Of a stretch of DNA of 64,000 nt, positions 24,829 through 34,627 are shown piece after piece (positions within the stretch are counted from its first letter, which is position 1; each line of letters begins with the position of its first letter). The DNA comes from Ipomoea triloba (taxonomy: Eukaryota > Streptophyta > Magnoliopsida > Solanales > Convolvulaceae), in NCBI RefSeq assembly GCF_003576645.1, contig NC_044922.1, forward strand, positions 6,395,646 through 6,459,645. The letters run 5' to 3'. The notes beneath the pieces were generated by a model. It was not told the DNA's origin and searched no databases. It saw only the letters and a list, made by a program, of their open reading frames with translations. The position numbers and the translations under genes were made by a program.

Positions 24829-25062
24829 TCAGGGCTGCTTGTGGTTAATGACAGTAGACACGGTTTCATTCTGAACTGCAGCAGGCTTGGTGGAAAATGG
24901 TCTATTGCCACGAATAGGGATTCCATCTCCATTCTTAAGATTCTCCTCGCAGCACCAAACCGTGGGAGGGGTGCAACACGGCCACGGGTACACAGCCTGC
25001 GCCGTGGTCACGAGAACCACCATCATCATCATGCCAAAAACAATGTTTTTTGCAGATGCCAT
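24829..25062 (-). CDS. small secreted CC-x6-CC protein, paralog P2
   Basis: A 77-residue single-exon gene and close duplicate of P1. The 23-residue signal peptide is identical to that of P1. The mature region has CC-TPPTVW-CC (Asn to Thr compared with P1), EENLKNGD, then GIPIRGNRPFS with one Ala deleted. The tail TKPAAVQNETVSTVINHKQP has several replacements. The retained frame, signal peptide and cysteines, despite drift in the tail and in the spacer DNA, suggest purifying selection on the first two-thirds (inference). The function is unknown; secretion is inferred from the leader. Confidence 0.8.
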   Translation of the reverse strand: MASAKNIVFGMMMMVVLVTTAQAVYPWPCCTPPTVWCCEENLKNGDGIPIRGNRPFSTKPAAVQNETVSTVINHKQP

Positions 25063-25152
25063 GAAATTAAGGCTATATATTTGGTATTCAGAAATATTCA
25101 GAATCTTCTTGCTAATATTTGATTATTGGTAGTGAAGATTCACTTCCCTTTT

Positions 25153-25167
25153 CACGTGCATTTATAG
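25153..25167 (-). promoter_or_regulatory. G-box and TATA box of P2
   Basis: cacgtg at 25153-25158 and tttatag at 25161-25167 lie about 99 bases upstream of the ATG, in the same arrangement as in P1. Confidence 0.65.
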
Positions 25168-25689
25168 GAGGCTTTTCTTTGCTTTGCTATTTTTAAATGA
25201 TAAAGGAGCAATCGACTGATCGGTGTTTTGGTACTAAGGGACAAGAAGGTTGGGATAAGAATGCATGAATGATTGGAGGTGGAATGCGAGAATGAATATT
25301 ATTTTTGTATCACACTCCAACAATGGTCACGAATTGATTGGATTAAGAGTTTGGTTGATTAATTATTACCTTATTAACTTATGATATATTCAGATTCCAA
25401 ATGAGTTAAGAATGGGACGGTGTATATATACAATATATATGTTGATCATTGATGATTTTGGTATAGATATCTAAATTTCAATAGTTTAAAATGGTTTGAT
25501 GATTATCTGGTGTGGCTCCATAGTATGGGATCAAGTCACTTTTAGTAGCTTTTATATATATATTAAATTTAATTTTATGAAAACTTATCAACGTAATCGA
25601 AAAACTTATACTTGTCAAATTAATTATTTGTTTGTAACTTGTTTTGTTTGTGTTGAAGGATTTATGAAAACATGAGTGTATGATTTGGA

Positions 25690-26900
25690 TAGATTGCAAG
25701 TAAGAAAGTAGGGAAGAGAAAGTGAGAGAAATAACTTTTATAATGGTTCGAAAAATTTCTACTCCACTCTTCTTAAACTCCTAAGGAAAATTTTACTAGT
25801 ATGATACAAATGTTAGTTATAAATGTAATCTAACAATTAATTGAAAATAATGTCTACAACGAAAACCTGACTTTGTAGTAGTGGAAGTGGAAGTTGTGTT
25901 GTTCAGCCATAGTTGATATGTTCTTAGTTCTGTTGCCTCTTGAACGGTAGACTTGCAGAATAACATTAGGTGTTTTGTAACATACTTGACTCAGAATCCT
26001 AGATGGTGTATTGGTATTATTCTGAGCAGTTTTGTCCCATACTTGACACAGAATCCTAGATGGCGTATTAATATTATTCTGAGCAGTTTTGTCCAAAACT
26101 TGACTTAGAACCCTAGATGATGTATTAGTATTATTTTGAGCAATATGAGTACCGTAACTTATGCTATATAATGTATATTCTGTATCTCATCAATACATGC
26201 TTTATATTAGGCACAAAGACTGGTTGACTAACAACGTAACTTATAGTGCTATATTGTTACTCAGTCCAACCAAATTACTTTATGTATGTATATTATTTAT
26301 TATGGGAAAAGCTATCATCAAATACAAGTGAAATTGTAGCCATGCTAGTTGCAAACTAATTCAACAAGGTTACTAGCTATCATATCCTTCACAATCATTT
26401 AACTCTGGTACTTTCATCATTGGGCTACATGTTCGTCTCCTTGAGTAAATCCAACCTTTAGACCACAAAGAAAATGTGTTTTATCTTTAGAAAACTGTTG
26501 GAAAAGATCTAGATGATTTTTTTGGAGCTTAGAATTCTTGAAAATTGCTTAAGATTGTAGAGAGTTTGAACTCCTTCTAAAGGGTCCTCTATTTATAATG
26601 CAAGGAGTGTCAAATTTAAAAGAATTATTTGAAATTATCTATTGGGCCTTTGAAATGGTAGGTGTCTTAAAGTTGTCATCTCTTCCTTTTACGCTGCATA
26701 ACTTTGACTATTGAGCATTAACCAAGCAATTCATACCATTATTTTATAATACTTTACTTTATAATTATCTCAAAAAGTCATTTTGAAGCTTTTTAGAACA
26801 TCTTGTTATCAATTGTCATGAACCTCTAAAAATATGTAGAAGATCAAAGTGTACCAAACAACTCTTTTTATCAAAGACATTCTTTATTCCTCGCTCGTAC
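25690..26900. other. repeat-like region with 57-bp tandem repeats
   Basis: There is no recognised gene. At 25994, 26051 and 26108 a 57-bp unit (gaatcctagatggtgtatt... gcagttttgtcc) repeats. On the minus strand this gives an in-frame 19-residue repeat around DKTAQNNTNTPSRILSQV. The flanking DNA (gtgagagaaataacttttat, ggttcgaaaaatttctact) has the look of a retrotransposon LTR or leader, but the family was not established. Confidence 0.4.
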
Positions 26901-27059
26901 TAGATCTTCTATGTTGTTTATGTTGTACGTTCTATTAAGATTCATTATTATTATTATTTAAAAAAAAAGATTCATTATTTTTACTTTGTCCTGAACTAAA
27001 AATGATATGACGGGCCTTGTAAGAAGTTGTCACCCTTTAAATTCTTGTCACAGAATAAA

Positions 27060-27900
27060 ACCTGCGGAGGCCAGGAGTGTACCGCCACGTGGTTTTAGCC
27101 CTGCGCTGGTGAGCAAACAAGCCAAAGTTTCCAATTGCAACGTTTTTTTTTTATTGCCATAATAGATTGGAATATTAGGGTTTCAGAATCTTAATTATTT
27201 GATAGTGAAGATTCTCTTCCCTTTTCGTATATTCATCGACAGCGGGAAACTTGGAACCTAGTGATTAATGTATGCCAAGTAAACTTCGAGCTTACGTTGT
27301 TGCTTGTCATTTTACTTCGTAAATGGCATTTTAAAATGGTAATATAATGGAACGTAACTATCGACCACCGTCCGACCCTTTGAAAGATACTTGAGACAAG
27401 AAGTTTCAGATAGGAATTAAGAAACCATAAAATGATTTGAGGAGAAATACAAAGAATATATTATTTGAATTAAAATTTAAATTAATTTTTAGAAAATTAC
27501 ACTTTTCGTCCCTAAATTATATGATAATTGTAGAGTTTATCTTTATGTGTTGGTCATAATCACTTTTCGTCCCTAAGTTATTATTGGTGTTGCACTTTTC
27601 GTCCCTTTACTAATGCTACGTTCACGGAAGGACTAATGGATGAACGTTTTTAATAGTCAAGAGTTTAATTCGTCCAAATTAAAAGACGATGACTAAATTT
27701 GAAAAATCATAATAGTCGGAGTACTTTGCTAGAATTAACTCTGCACTAAAATTTAGAAAACTTTTTAACAAAGTTCAGTTTAGTGCAAGGGGTGTGTGTG
27801 GATGATTATTGTCCTAATCTATGATATACTGAGATTCCAATGAATCATGAAGGGGACGCGGTGGATATATTGATAATTGATGTGGTATTGAGTTATGAAG
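27060..27900 (-). pseudogene. decayed relic of a P1/P2-type peptide gene and its promoter
   Basis: Segments match P1/P2 in order. Near 27060-27118, gccacgtggttttagccctgcgctggtgagc aligns with the P1 region encoding the end of the signal peptide and PWPCC, but frame and cysteines are lost. At 27180-27230, cagaatcttaattatttgatagtgaagattctcttcccttttcgta matches the P1/P2 leader and promoter, with the G-box and TATA lost (cgtatattcat). At 27355-27430 (actatcgacc... gaattaagaaacc) and about 27810-27885 (tgatatactgagattcca... gggacg) upstream flank survives. A separate repeat interrupts it at about 27490-27780. Confidence 0.6.
27487..27790. repeat. insertion with 'cacttttcgtccctaa' repeats in the relic
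   Basis: 'acttttcgtccctaa/ttt' occurs three times (about 27510, 27562, 27595). This low-copy repeat, with no coding region, separates two parts of the relic peptide locus. Confidence 0.5.
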
Positions 27901-28210
27901 TTATCTACGTACTGATTCTTTTATATTTATATTAAAATTAAATTAATTATTGACAATTACTTTTTATTTTATTTTATTGTGACCAGAAAAATTCACACAC
28001 TATACAAAGATGTGCATCGACAAATCCCGACTTGTGACCAATTTGATTTGATAGTTTAAACAGAAATTCCTCTTTGTATTGTTCTTTCTGGTTTGCTTTC
28101 AAAACAAAATTATTCTTCCTTTCTTTTGAACTCAATTGTATAGGCAACAAGCCGCGGTAACATACATGTTTAGGTTGAGAGTAAAAAGTAGTTAATATTT
28201 AAAGGTAAAA

Positions 28211-28352
28211 ATTTGTGTGATACCGTCTCACGGGTCTCAATCCGTGAGACGGGTTGAGATCAAAGATTCGATCCATTAATCAAATATTTGACCAATTAAT
28301 CAAAGATCCACTCGTCTCACATATTGAAACCAATGAGACGGTCTCACACAAG
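28211..28352. repeat. short MITE with 'gtgagaccgtctca' ends
   Basis: ttgtgtgataccgtctcacg at the left and ccaatgagacggtctcacac at the right form imperfect inverted ends around an AT-rich middle. A lone end-like motif (gggacgatctcacataagag) is at 51549. Confidence 0.7.
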
Positions 28353-28382
28353 TGTTAAGGGATAAGGGTCAAATAGTTAAAA

Positions 28383-28499
28383 GACCTTGTGGTCAAGCAG
28401 CATGAAGTGACTCTCCCAAATAAGAGGTCATGAGTTTGAGTCTCTGGGACGATATTGACTTAGATACTGCATGTAACATGGTCAATAGTACTAAAAAAA
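28383..28499 (+). mobile_element. tRNA-derived SINE
   Basis: It starts ccttgtggtcaagcagcatg and has a B-box-like ggtcatgagtttgagtctc. It continues 'gatactgcatgtaac..ggtcaatagtact' and ends in A9. Flanking 'ataagggtcaaata' and 'ataagggttaaata' look like a slightly diverged target duplication. Related copies lie near 12505, 35770 (reverse) and 42466 (reverse). Confidence 0.7.
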
Positions 28500-28649
28500 A
28501 AGGAATAAGGGTTAAATATAGACTCTCCAAATATATACTAAAATGCAATTAGACATTTGAATTAAAAAAAAAACAATTGAACCCTTACAATTAACTATAG
28601 ATTAATATTTAAAAAATAAATCAAAATAATTATATTTAACAAAAAAAAA

Positions 28650-28880
28650 CAGACTGCCATGGTAGCTTGGCTGCCATTGCTTATTCTCCGTCCGATCTAG
28701 GCGGAGAAACCCGCCGCCTTCTCCATCAGACTGGACGGAGAAGCCACCGCGTTCTTCATCCAGAACAGATGGAAAAGCCGTGGCTAATCAGACAGCTTCT
28801 CCGTCCGATTAGCCACGGCTTCTCTGTTCTAAACTTACGGAGAAGCCCATTGGCTTCTTCGTCCTAAAAAGCCGTCAACT
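28650..28880. repeat. GC-rich block with 'cttctccgtcc' repeats and a hairpin
   Basis: The motif ttctccgtc/ggagaagcc recurs about ten times in both orientations. Positions 28776-28789 (agccgtggctaatc) and 28807-28820 (gattagccacggct) are perfect inverted arms with a 17-base loop. An open frame of 66 codons exists but is composed of these repeats. Confidence 0.6.
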
Positions 28881-29698
28881 ATTTTTTTTTTAAATTAGTT
28901 TTATTATTTTTGTATTTTTAGTGTATTTTTATTTTTGAATGATGAGATACCACATAGGATGTCATGCAAGAGTCGAATTATTTTTTGAAATACTTATTCA
29001 AGAATCTAAGTCTTCACTACCGGAGTTTATTTTGAACATATAACTACCCATTTGGAAGGATAATCGAGATGTCATCATACTACATGGTAGTTGGCAATTA
29101 TTACCAAAATTTCATGCTCATACTCTTTCAACATGTTTGGTTAATCGGAATATTTTGGAAATGGAATAACATTGTTGGTAATAGGCCAAGCCTATACAGT
29201 TGTTTGGTAAGTCATTTTATTTTTGAGAATGAGTTATTCTCCTTGTAAATGAAACAATTATTCCAGGGGAAGTTAGTATTAAGCTACTTCATTCCATGAA
29301 CTAAACAATAGAATGCAGTTTTAATTTATTATATACCTTGCCAATTTCATTTTCTACAAAATAAGATTCTTATTCCATCAAAATTCATTTCGTAAACGAA
29401 ACATGATACTTATCTATGTATTTATATTTATTAGTTTCCACATTTCTTTAATGAATTGTCATTAATATTTAATATGTTTTATTAAAGAAAAATGTTATTT
29501 TAATCTCTTCTTGATTTTATTTTCTAACGTTCACTTTATAAGATGACAATAAAGTTCTTTATATTCATTGAAAAGTTATAAATGGATCCATCCCACCTTT
29601 AGTTAAAACAATTTTATTTATTAATAAAAAAAAATTGAATCAAGTATCAACACATCACTCACTCTTTATTGAATTATCAAAATCTCAAGAATACCTAG

Positions 29699-31250
29699 GG
29701 CATCCCTAATTAATAGGGTTTTTTTGGTAGAGATTTTACCAAATTTTTTTTCGTGCAAATACGACCTTTTTGTGGGACTCACCACTCATTAAATGAGAAA
29801 ATGGGAAAAGCTGTTACACAAGAGTCACACCAGCAGCTTTATACACTTCATGTTCTAGTTGGGCGCGTAAATATAACTCTTTTTTTTTTTTTTGCCTTAA
29901 CTTTTTTCTTTATTTTTTGAGTGAATTCCTTTTTTGGTCCTAGACTTATAGTGGCAAAGACAATTTTAGTCCTCCATAAAAAATTTGGACAATTTATGAA
30001 CACATTTATTGTAACGAAGACAATTTTGGTCCTCCGTCTGTATTTTCGTTAGATGGCCGTTAGAGAGGGGGTATTTACGTCATTTCATGATAACCCCTTC
30101 TCTTCTATTCATCCCTGAGCGTTTTTTTCTTGATTGCAGATTCACGAACCAAATTTGTTCTCTGCACGGCGTAAATTGCGCAGTTGAGATCAGTGCGTTC
30201 ATCTTAGATAGCCTTTACAACACACCAGAGAACTCACTCTCCGCTTCCACCGTCATTGGTGTAAGGGTACGGTGGAAGAATCCAATGGCTTTCTTCCTGT
30301 TCTGGCGCCCACCGAGCACGATTACGGCAAGTCGCAGCGCCCACCGAACACGATTACAGCAAGCCGCAGCACAGGGGCAAGTACTAGCGATATGACTGTG
30401 ATCAGAACCCAATTCTCCATTAACCCAAAATTTCTTTTCGATCTAGAGAAGATCCAACTCTGAGAAGCCTATAGATTTCAGCAATAGTATAGAAGTGGAG
30501 CCCAACTCGGTTCGGTTCGATTTGGGTTGGTTTAAGAATAAAAATCTGTAATTAGGAGAAAAAAACCCTCAATATCAATCGCAACTTTGTTCAGTGAGGC
30601 AGCGGCGAGTGGTTACTGGCGAAAGGAGAGGAAATTCGAAGCCAAAGTTGAGTTCTTGATGGACTAATCATCCTCAGAAATCAGAATAATTGTTACTTGT
30701 TCGGGAATGTGGTGCTCACCGGGTTGCACAATCCTAGTTGGGGGCCTTTGGCTTGTATATATTTGATCGCTTGGTTTGCAGGCTTGTAGTCTAGCTCGGA
30801 GGAGTAAACTACAGAGGCCAAAACATGCAACATAATTGTTAATTCTAATAAGATGAGCTTCATTTTTTGCATGTTTTCTTAGCCGTCAGAATGCTGGGAA
30901 GGAGGAGTTGGCAATGGACTAATGAGTGTTGCCGGAAATCAAGAACAAAACACTCAGGATGTAATAAAGAAGAGGAGATATCATGAAATGACACATTTGC
31001 CCCTTCTCAAACGGCCATTTAACAGGAAATACAGACGGAGGAATAAAATTGTCCTCTTCACAATAACTATGTCCATAAATTGTCTAATTTTTTTTATGGA
31101 GAATTAAAATTGTCTTTGACACCATAAGTCTAGGACCAAAAAAGGAATTGACTCTTATTTTTTTCTCCTTTTTTCTCTTCTCCTTTCTCTCTCTATCTTA
31201 CTTGGCACTGAAAAAACCATCAAAAAAATCTTACTCTTTTGGAGATGCTC
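29699..31250. repeat. family A'-type MITE, split by a Mutator-type element
   Basis: gggcatccctaattaatagg at 29699 and the inverted end ttttggagatgctctaattc near 31238-31255 look like the two ends of one MITE. The Mutator-type element 29919-31154 sits inside it. The right part has a counterpart in copy B (38585-38625). Confidence 0.45.
29919..31154. mobile_element. Mutator-type non-autonomous element (1236 bp)
   Basis: It is flanked by a perfect 9-bp target duplication, ttatttttt (29910-29918 and 31155-31163), as expected for Mutator-like elements. Terminal inverted repeats exceed 100 bases: gagtgaattccttttttggt and ccaaaaaaggaattgactc, continuing through 'cctagacttatagtggcaaagacaatttt' and 'acagacggagga'. 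The interior (about 30100-30900) is GC-richer with short open frames and may be captured host DNA (Pack-MULE type, inference). Copy B of the duplication lacks it. The duplication lies in a T-rich tract, so it is weaker evidence than in complex sequence. Confidence 0.8.
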
Positions 31251-31505
31251 TAATTCTATCTCTTTATATGCAGTGATCGAAAGCACAGAAGAAGATGCAC
31301 TGCGCTGAATTTTATTGATGTCGACAGAAATGCGACATTAATGTACAACAACGTAAGTAACAATATTAATGAAAAGAAAACGACAAACTAACACATGCAT
31401 GCAAGCATCATAATCCAGCTTATTAATACAACTCATAAGACAATTCAAGCCACATACGGATTCATGAAATCAAGCAAAAACCATGCAATTTTAATAATCT
31501 TAACT

Positions 31506-31754
31506 TCAATGCTGCAGATTGATGGAAGGTTTGGAGTGTGGTATCTTGCGAGGCTTATTGACGGAAGGGTGAGGTGGCAGTCTCTTTCCGGCCACAACCG
31601 CGGCGGCGTGGCCGGCCTTATAACGGGCGGCCACCTCAGGGCAACACCAGAAGACTGGAGGTCTGCAACAATTGACGGGAGGCAAGTACGCCCCCTCCAC
31701 TGTTGTAGCCACAAGGACCAAAGCAAAGAATATTCCAACAAACTTGATGTTCAT
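31506..31754 (-). CDS. small secreted CC-x6-CC protein, paralog P3
   Basis: An 82-residue single-exon gene. The signal peptide MNIKFVGIFFALVLVATTVEG is followed by AYLPPVNCC. CC pairs at about residues 29-30 and 37-38 are separated by RPPVFW, the same six-residue spacing and PPxxW pattern as P1/P2 although little else is shared. The tail is basic and proline-rich: AAAVVAGKRLPPH, then NKPRKIPHSKPSINL. The KR pair could be a processing site (inference). P4 (38888-39142) is its duplicate. A TATA-like CTATTTAAG lies about 91 bases upstream at 31845-31853. The family is unrecognised and the function unknown. Confidence 0.8.
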   Translation of the reverse strand: MNIKFVGIFFALVLVATTVEGAYLPPVNCCRPPVFWCCPEVAARYKAGHAAAVVAGKRLPPHPSVNKPRKIPHSKPSINLQH

Positions 31755-31833
31755 GTTTTTTTTTGGCGAATTGGGATCTTATAACTACCTTAATTGTGTT
31801 GTTTATGGGCAGGATTGAGTGGAATGAATAAGA

Positions 31834-31872
31834 TTCTGCTTTGGCTTAAATAGGAGACAGAAAGCAGTGTTC
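31834..31872 (-). promoter_or_regulatory. core promoter module of P3
   Basis: 'ctgctttggcttaaataggagacagaaagcag' contains CTATTTAAG on the minus strand (31845-31853) and is flanked by the inverted halves ctgctttg and gaaagcag. A second copy of the module lies at 32548-32585. Copy B has both as well (39230 and 40457). Confidence 0.6.
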
Positions 31873-31903
31873 ACATCCACCTCGGATTCTCCAAGGTGGT
31901 GAT

Positions 31904-32085
31904 TTTTTTATTGGTAAATTCATGGTTGGTCTGAGTTCACCTGACCAATACCGGCTCGCTCGGAAGAGAGCAGGGAGAATTGAACCCGACTTTTTTCAAA
32001 ATTCTTCCCCACAAAAAAAGAGCTCACTTGCCACTTGAGCTACCTATTGGTTTAAACAGGATTGTTCCGTTGCCGGCAATCGAAC
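31904..32085 (-). mobile_element. tRNA-derived SINE in copy A only (182 bp)
   Basis: It is flanked by a 21-bp target duplication beginning cggattctcc and ending ggtggtgat (31883-31903 and 32086-32106). On the minus strand, tagctcaagtggcaagtgag is A-box-like and cgggttcaattctccc is B-box-like, so the element reads from high to low coordinates. Copy B has the single uninterrupted site at 39275-39295, so the insertion postdates the duplication. Confidence 0.85.
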
Positions 32086-32121
32086 CGGATTCTCCAAGGT
32101 GGTGATGATATATTGTAATTT

Positions 32122-32523
32122 AAGTTAATTCTATTTTTGGTCCTAGATTTATAGATGGTAGTCCATTTTTTTTTATCAAACATCTTTATTTGGTCATGGT
32201 ATTATTATGTTATGATCATTTAGTCATCTGTCAACAAAATAGTTAAAATATTACCTTGTTAAATATAAGGGCATTACGATTTTTTTTATACAGTATATAA
32301 AGTAAGTTGATCCTGCTATATTTTTTTATGTTTATCTTTTTTAAAACTTTATAATTAAAGACTAAAATGCTTTTGTATTTAGTGACATTTAAACTGTTTT
32401 GTTGATAAAAAACCAAAAAATGCCATACCATAATAATACTAGGACCAAATGAGAATATTCTGATAAAAATGAATAAAAATAGACTGTCATTTATAAATTT
32501 AGGACAAAAAATAAAATTAACTA
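32122..32523. mobile_element. Mutator-type MITE, family D, copy A (402 bp)
   Basis: aagttaattctatttttggt and the inverted aaaaataaaattaacta end the element. The 9-bp flanks ttgtaattt and tcgtaattt differ by one base. An interrupted copy in the same place in segment B (39312-40435) shows it was present before the duplication. Family D is also seen at 53650-54306. Confidence 0.75.
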
Positions 32524-32547
32524 TCGTAATTTTTTAAGACCAGGCAA

Positions 32548-32585
32548 CAATGCTTTGGCTTAAATATTAGGAAACAGAAAGCATT
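32548..32585 (-). promoter_or_regulatory. second copy of the P3/P4 promoter module
   Basis: 'aatgctttggcttaaatattaggaaacagaaagcattgat' closely resembles 31834-31872. No peptide gene follows it within copy A. Its copy-B partner at 40457-40492 keeps 'ggcttaaatagg'. Confidence 0.55.
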
Positions 32586-32820
32586 GATACATTCACTTGG
32601 CTGTACATATATGCAATTAGAAATGGTTTTTTTTGGAACAAGAACTAGATGTTTCCGCTAACAAAACAAAGATTTTGAGGGAACTCCGTCAAGATCACTT
32701 GCATAATAAGCCCGCCACTTATAAAAAAAATGGTCCATTCCGATCCCGTCATTAATTTTATATATCCAGCATGTGTATCTTGAATCAATCTCCACTTGTA
32801 AATTAATTGGAAAATTGGTG

Positions 32821-33288
32821 TGATGGTGGTAAATACGGCAATACGGAAACTAAAACGGGAAAATACGATCTCTTATTATTGCAAAAGGGATTAAAGCCCG
32901 AGTTACAACGTGACAAGGGCTCGAAGGGCTCAGCGGGTCGGCAGTGGGCTTTCCTACTATCCGAGCACACTTCAAGACTTAGTGTAGAATCTAGCCGAAA
33001 AGATCCCTCTCACTCCTCATTAATGCGGTATTTATAAGAGGGGAAAGTTGCGATCTCCGGGGCTCCGGCATAGCGAGCACGTGGCGTGCATGCGCCCGCC
33101 TCGCTCCATGCCCAAGCGAGAAGGAGCACGTGGCGGCCCCGGTACAACCACTGTCAACGTACCACCCGAGGTCAAGACCGGTCTAAGGAGGTCGGACCGA
33201 ACACCGGTCGGGCCGAGGGGCCGATCTTCCGACCGGGAAAAGGCTTATCTGAATAGCCGACCAGCGTAAGAGAATATTAACACTATCA
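32821..33288 (+). mobile_element. solo LTR (468 bp) in copy A
   Basis: The 5-bp target duplication is tggtg (32816-32820 and 33289-33293). The LTR begins tgatggtg and ends cactatca, complementary short ends of TG..CA type. It is much GC-richer than its surroundings. A TATA-like tatttataag lies at 33029-33038. Copy B has the empty site (attggtttgataa near 40742-40756). Open frames inside are therefore not genes. Confidence 0.85.
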
Positions 33289-33777
33289 TGGTGTGATAAC
33301 ATAAAGTTCAAAATTCGATTCCAATGAGAGTTGTACATCTATTAGTGTTCTTGGTTTCAGCTCTTTGCCGACTAAGGTCACAAATCGAACATCTTCACCT
33401 AATAACTGCATGTTTGCTTGTAAATCAAAGTCCTCCACTTGCATCCACGTATGTGAATGCAGGCCATCAGTACGAACAAATAGAAGTCTGCAATAATTTA
33501 ATTTGAATTTTCTTTTACATATGTTTTTTGTTTCATTTTACCTGTCATGTTTATTACGGAGTATTTATTAGTAAAACAAAAAAATTAATGCATGTGAGCA
33601 TAAATTTTTGAATTTCTCCATCCCCAAATTCATTAGCAGAAGTACTAAAACTACGAGATCACATTCCATAAATAGAGGCTAACTTAATTGATAAAGATGG
33701 AGAAAACTAATTATATATATAAGATATAAAATACAAAACATTTAGTTCACTACAAGACTTAACAGAATTAGTTTCTG

Positions 33778-34390
33778 TTTGGCAGAGCTTATTTAGGAGT
33801 TTATAGCTTATTTTAAACTACTAATAAGCTATAAGCTCTGTTGGATAATGTTTCTAAAATAAGCTAGTAGCTTAAAATAAAAGCTTATACCGTAGCGTTT
33901 CAAAATAAGCTAGTAGCTTCTTAATTTTTTTCCATCTTTAACCTTATTATTTTAAAGAAATGACATCATTTACTCTTCCCAATTAAAATCTTTTTGGCTA
34001 AACCTTTTTGACTTTTTCTCTTCAATATGTTTGGTTGTAATTTCAATTTTACATTTGTTTTTAACATTGATTTTTGTATGCACTAATCTTATGAATTATG
34101 AACATTTTATTTTACTTTATATGTTTTCAAATATATGTTCTTACTTTATATTTTATAAAATATATTGATTTCACTATTTTATATTTTAATATATAAACAA
34201 ACCTATTTAAATTTAAATTGTATGAAAATGTCCTTTTTAGTCTTTTTACATTTATCAGCTTATCAAAAAGCTAATTTTACCAAACACTTTTAAGCATAAC
34301 AGCTAACTTAACAGCTCTTCAGATTTCAGCTTCAAGCTTATAGCTTTTCAATTTTCAGCTACTTTTCAGCTAAGTTTGCCAAACATAGCC
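33778..34390. mobile_element. MITE with 'tgtttggcagagctta' ends
   Basis: tctgtttggcagagcttatt near 33774 and agctaagtttgccaaacata near 34370 are inverted ends. The interior repeats 'ataagctagtagctt'. Copy B lacks most of it (41270-41320), so it probably arrived after the duplication, but the exact junction was not resolved. Confidence 0.65.
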
Positions 34391-34627
34391 TTAGTGACAA
34401 ATCTTTTATGACACTTCGTAATTTAGTCACAAATGATACATTTTTGTGATAAAAAAATAGTTCAACAGTATTATTTGTGATGATTGTGATGACTTTTTTT
34501 ATTTTTTATTTTTTTCGTCAAAGATAGTATGGTATTTGTGACAATTAAGTATTTGTTACAAATAAGTTGTCACTATTACTTGAATGATAGTGTTGTAACC
34601 TAAGTTGTCACTATTTGTTATCACTAA

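Larger units (their letters stand above)
24540..25460 (-). repeat. duplicated segment carrying peptide gene P2 (pairs with 20198-21130)
   Basis: This is co-linear with 20198-21130 through the 3' flank, gene, promoter and upstream flank. Small indels have accumulated, for example 'acattacaacatagaattaaaacac' is unchanged while upstream spacer is shortened. Confidence 0.85.
28960..34615. repeat. segmental duplication, copy A (contains peptide gene P3)
   Basis: Homology to 37965-41500 is co-linear from gcaagagtcgaattattttttg (28967; partner 37964) to agtgttgtaacctaagttgt (34590; partner about 41485). Copy A is longer because of later insertions: Mutator-type element, SINE, solo LTR and MITE, each listed separately. 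Confidence 0.85.

Noticed and set aside
31395..31784. 129-codon plus-strand frame overlapping P3, and 115 codons at 38864-39211 over P4
   Set aside because: Antisense to the peptide genes; the signal peptide and Cys signature support the minus strand.
32807..33269. GC-rich plus-strand frames resembling genes
   Set aside because: They lie inside the solo LTR 32821-33288, which is absent from the paralogous segment.
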